Assembly (NCBI GenBank): GCA_019918135.1
Contig: WBZZ01003201.1
Location: 62,001-126,000 of the forward strand
Direction: 5' to 3'
Length of the DNA: 64,000 bases
DNA from: Paulinella micropora
Lineage: Eukaryota > Cercozoa > Imbricatea > Euglyphida > Paulinellidae
The notes under the pieces were generated by a model. That model was not told the origin of the DNA. It made no database searches and saw only the letters and a program-made list of their open reading frames with translations. Each line of letters starts with the position of its first letter. Position 1 is the stretch's first letter. The position numbers were made by a program, and so were the translations under genes. Shown here one piece after another: positions 62,609 through 64,000 of the stretch.

Positions 62609-63732
62609 GTTCGGCCCGGCCTGCCCCCTCCCCCCTCCCGGCCCGGGCCGGGCCTCTGCTGTCTCTTCACTTCCAGCCTGCTCTGGTCCAGGTAGTACAG
62701 CGAGCACGCACCCCCCCCTGGCTGCGCCACGTGGTGCACCCGCCAGCCCAACTGCTCGAGGCAGGGCTTCACGACGGCACCCACCAGCCCGGTCCAGACG
62801 TCCGCAGGCGGCGCGAGCACGGCGCTGCAGACATAGTCCACCGGCCGGCCGGCCGCGTCCGTGCGCAGCAGGGACCCCTGCAGCAGCCTCTCGGGCGAAA
62901 CGCGCACTAGGCCGGACGCACAGTACCCGAGCCAGCGGACGCTGAGGTCGCGGAGGCACAGCACACAGGGGCGCGGGGGCCTGTTCAGGATAGAGCGCAG
63001 GCAATGCATGGCGGTGCGCATGTTCTTGACGTACACCCCCACGTCCTTCCAGGCACGCTCCAGGCACAGGAGCCTAGTGGGCAGGGGGGTGGTGTAGAGC
63101 CTGTTCTTGAGCACGAAATCTTCGTATTGTGAATACAAGCAGAGCTCGGCCTCGGACAGGCTGCGCAGCAGCGGCGTGGAGCCGGGCAGGGAGCCAGGCG
63201 TGGAGCCGGGCAGGGAGCCAGCGTGCCCGCCGGGCGCACCGTGGGCCGGGGGGAGTGGCCATCCCGTCCTCACGGCCAGGCAACGCGCCCCCAAGCCGCA
63301 CTCTCCTTCTGGCAGGCGCGCGAGGCGCAGGTTGCCCGCCTCCACGGCCGCACAGACGGTGGGGAGGTAGCGCAGGGGCTCGCGGGCTACGCACTCGTAG
63401 GAGACCAAGGCCGCTGCCCTCGACGCCTTGGCGCCGGCGCTCACGTACGTCGCCAGCCCGTGCAGGCCGCCCGTGACATACCACGAGGGCGGGCTCAGCC
63501 AGGCTAGGCAGTCTAGCGCCCCTCGCAGGTCCTCCGTCAGGCTGCTGAGCTGCGGGGGCAGGCTGAGCTGCGGGGGCAGGCTGAGCTGCGGGGGCAGGCA
63601 GGGCTGGGCGCCGCTCGGGCCTTGGCCGGCCGAGCGGGGCCAGCCACCCTCGCTATCCTCCTCGCGCCCCCGGCGGGCGCCCGGCCGCCGGGCCGGCGCG
63701 GCCTCCGGCAGGGTGCCACTGTCCGTCTGCAT
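62605..63732 (-). CDS. Unknown 375-residue protein, unbroken
   Basis: It starts MQTDSGTLPEAAPARRPG and ends REGGGGRPGRT with TAA. An N-terminal LPPQLS repeat (18-bp unit x3, 63544-63597) is followed by LDCLAWLSPPSWYVTGGLHG. A second short repeat is GSLPGSTP. Next is SQYEDFVLKNRLYTTPLP, and a Cys-containing part reads RPCVLCLRDLSVRWLGYCAS. The last third is PPADVWTGLVGAVVKPCLEQ with SLYYLDQSRLEVKRQ. The stop codon overlaps the stop of the plus-strand gene. No family, signal peptide or membrane helix recognised. The frame is unbroken and well composed, so a live gene is likely. Confidence 0.55.
   Translation of the reverse strand: MQTDSGTLPEAAPARRPGARRGREEDSEGGWPRSAGQGPSGAQPCLPPQLSLPPQLSLPPQLSSLTEDLRGALDCLAWLSPPSWYVTGGLHGLATYVSAGAKASRAAALVSYECVAREPLRYLPTVCAAVEAGNLRLARLPEGECGLGARCLAVRTGWPLPPAHGAPGGHAGSLPGSTPGSLPGSTPLLRSLSEAELCLYSQYEDFVLKNRLYTTPLPTRLLCLERAWKDVGVYVKNMRTAMHCLRSILNRPPRPCVLCLRDLSVRWLGYCASGLVRVSPERLLQGSLLRTDAAGRPVDYVCSAVLAPPADVWTGLVGAVVKPCLEQLGWRVHHVAQPGGGACSLYYLDQSRLEVKRQQRPGPGREGGGGRPGRT
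63544..63597 (-). repeat. Three tandem 18-bp repeats
   Basis: Three identical 18-bp units code LPPQLS repeats within the minus-strand gene, in frame. Confidence 0.9.
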
Positions 63733-64000
63733 ACAGCCCGCGGGTAGTGGCGGTCCCGGGGGGGGGGCCGCCCCCCCCTGCCCTCCCTCTGGGACTAAGC
63801 CCGGCGAGGGGCGACCGCTGCACGGCCGTCCACCGCCCGGCCGCGCCGCGGCCCCCTCTCTCTCCTCCTCCCCCCCGTCTCCCTCCTCCCGCCCCCGGCG
63901 GCCCGGGGTGCGCCGGGGTGGGCGTCCCGCCCGGGCGGGCGTCCGTCCCCGGGGGCGTGGCCCGCGGCTGCTGCTCCCCCTCTCCCCTTCCCTCGCCCCG
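63733..64000. other. GC-rich spacer at the window edge
   Basis: C and G runs with short repeats of CCGGGCG type. Upstream region of the minus-strand gene. No gene seen. Confidence 0.4.

Noticed and set aside
1-64000. CRISPR array, rRNA operon or tRNA genes
   Set aside because: No regularly spaced repeat-spacer pattern, and no rRNA core sequence or tRNA cloverleaf that I could recognise. A tRNA scan was not possible by eye and could still find one.
1-64000. Retroelements (reverse transcriptase, LTR pairs)
   Set aside because: No YxDD-type motif context, no integrase or gag-like segment, and no long direct terminal repeats noticed.

Overview
The window looks like nuclear DNA of an unidentified single-celled eukaryote (an alga or other protist); I cannot name the species. 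The evidence is: short GT-AG introns with very strong polypyrimidine tracts, a Skp1-like subunit, large secreted proteins with EGF, discoidin-like and BspA-like modules, a HtrA-type protease with a PDZ region, and an intron-bearing transposon gene. Homopolymers and microsatellites are extreme (a run of 49 T, many G or C runs of 10-18, long CT, GA and TG tracts). Many reading frames break near G/C runs, so either assembly indels or real decay affect much of the annotation. Where I call a gene broken, I mean only that the sequence as given is not open throughout.

Layout. 0-7.6 kb: intron-rich, moderate GC. An unknown minus-strand gene, a Skp1-like gene with five 30-bp repeats inside its POZ domain, a long unknown frame at 3.6-5.2 kb, a multi-exon coiled-coil gene at 6.1-6.8 kb. 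7.6-17.2 kb: a small minus gene, a 5.8-kb secreted adhesin-like gene (PKD, BspA repeats, Ser/Thr stalk, discoidin and EGF modules) carrying an internal inversion of about 180 bp, a truncated second copy of its 5' end, and an unknown gene ending in poly-Ser. 17.2-21.7 kb: a 104-bp near-perfect palindrome, a four-helix membrane protein, an intact 330-residue orphan, then G-rich low-complexity DNA. 21.7-24.5 kb: a virus-like, possibly capsid-related gene. 24.5-48.4 kb: very GC-rich and densely packed. It holds gene fragments in mixed orientation, F-box/LRR genes, an SF1 helicase, a MYND zinc-finger gene, a foldback element with a 10-bp flanking duplication, a Cys-rich unknown, a HtrA protease, an atypical kinase, a primase-like fragment, and a protein with about ten CxxC pairs. 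48.4-53.5 kb: a low-GC block with an apparently intact four-exon DUF7869-type transposon gene and its repeats. 53.5-64 kb: GC-rich again, with a third adhesin gene (eight BspA-type repeats), two paralogous F-box/LRR-like genes, a possible DH-PH gene, and an unknown minus gene whose stop overlaps its neighbour's.

Two themes connect the genes. One is ubiquitin-ligase parts: a Skp1-like adaptor plus at least three F-box-like/LRR proteins. The other is a virus-like set in the compact GC-rich part (capsid-like protein, primase-like fragment, SF1 helicase, kinase, MYND protein, near-zero gene spacing). That part may be an integrated large DNA virus relic related to herpes/mirus-type or giant viruses, but the link is inferred from weak motif similarity. 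The surface-protein family and the DUF7869 and foldback elements look like ordinary host and transposon content.
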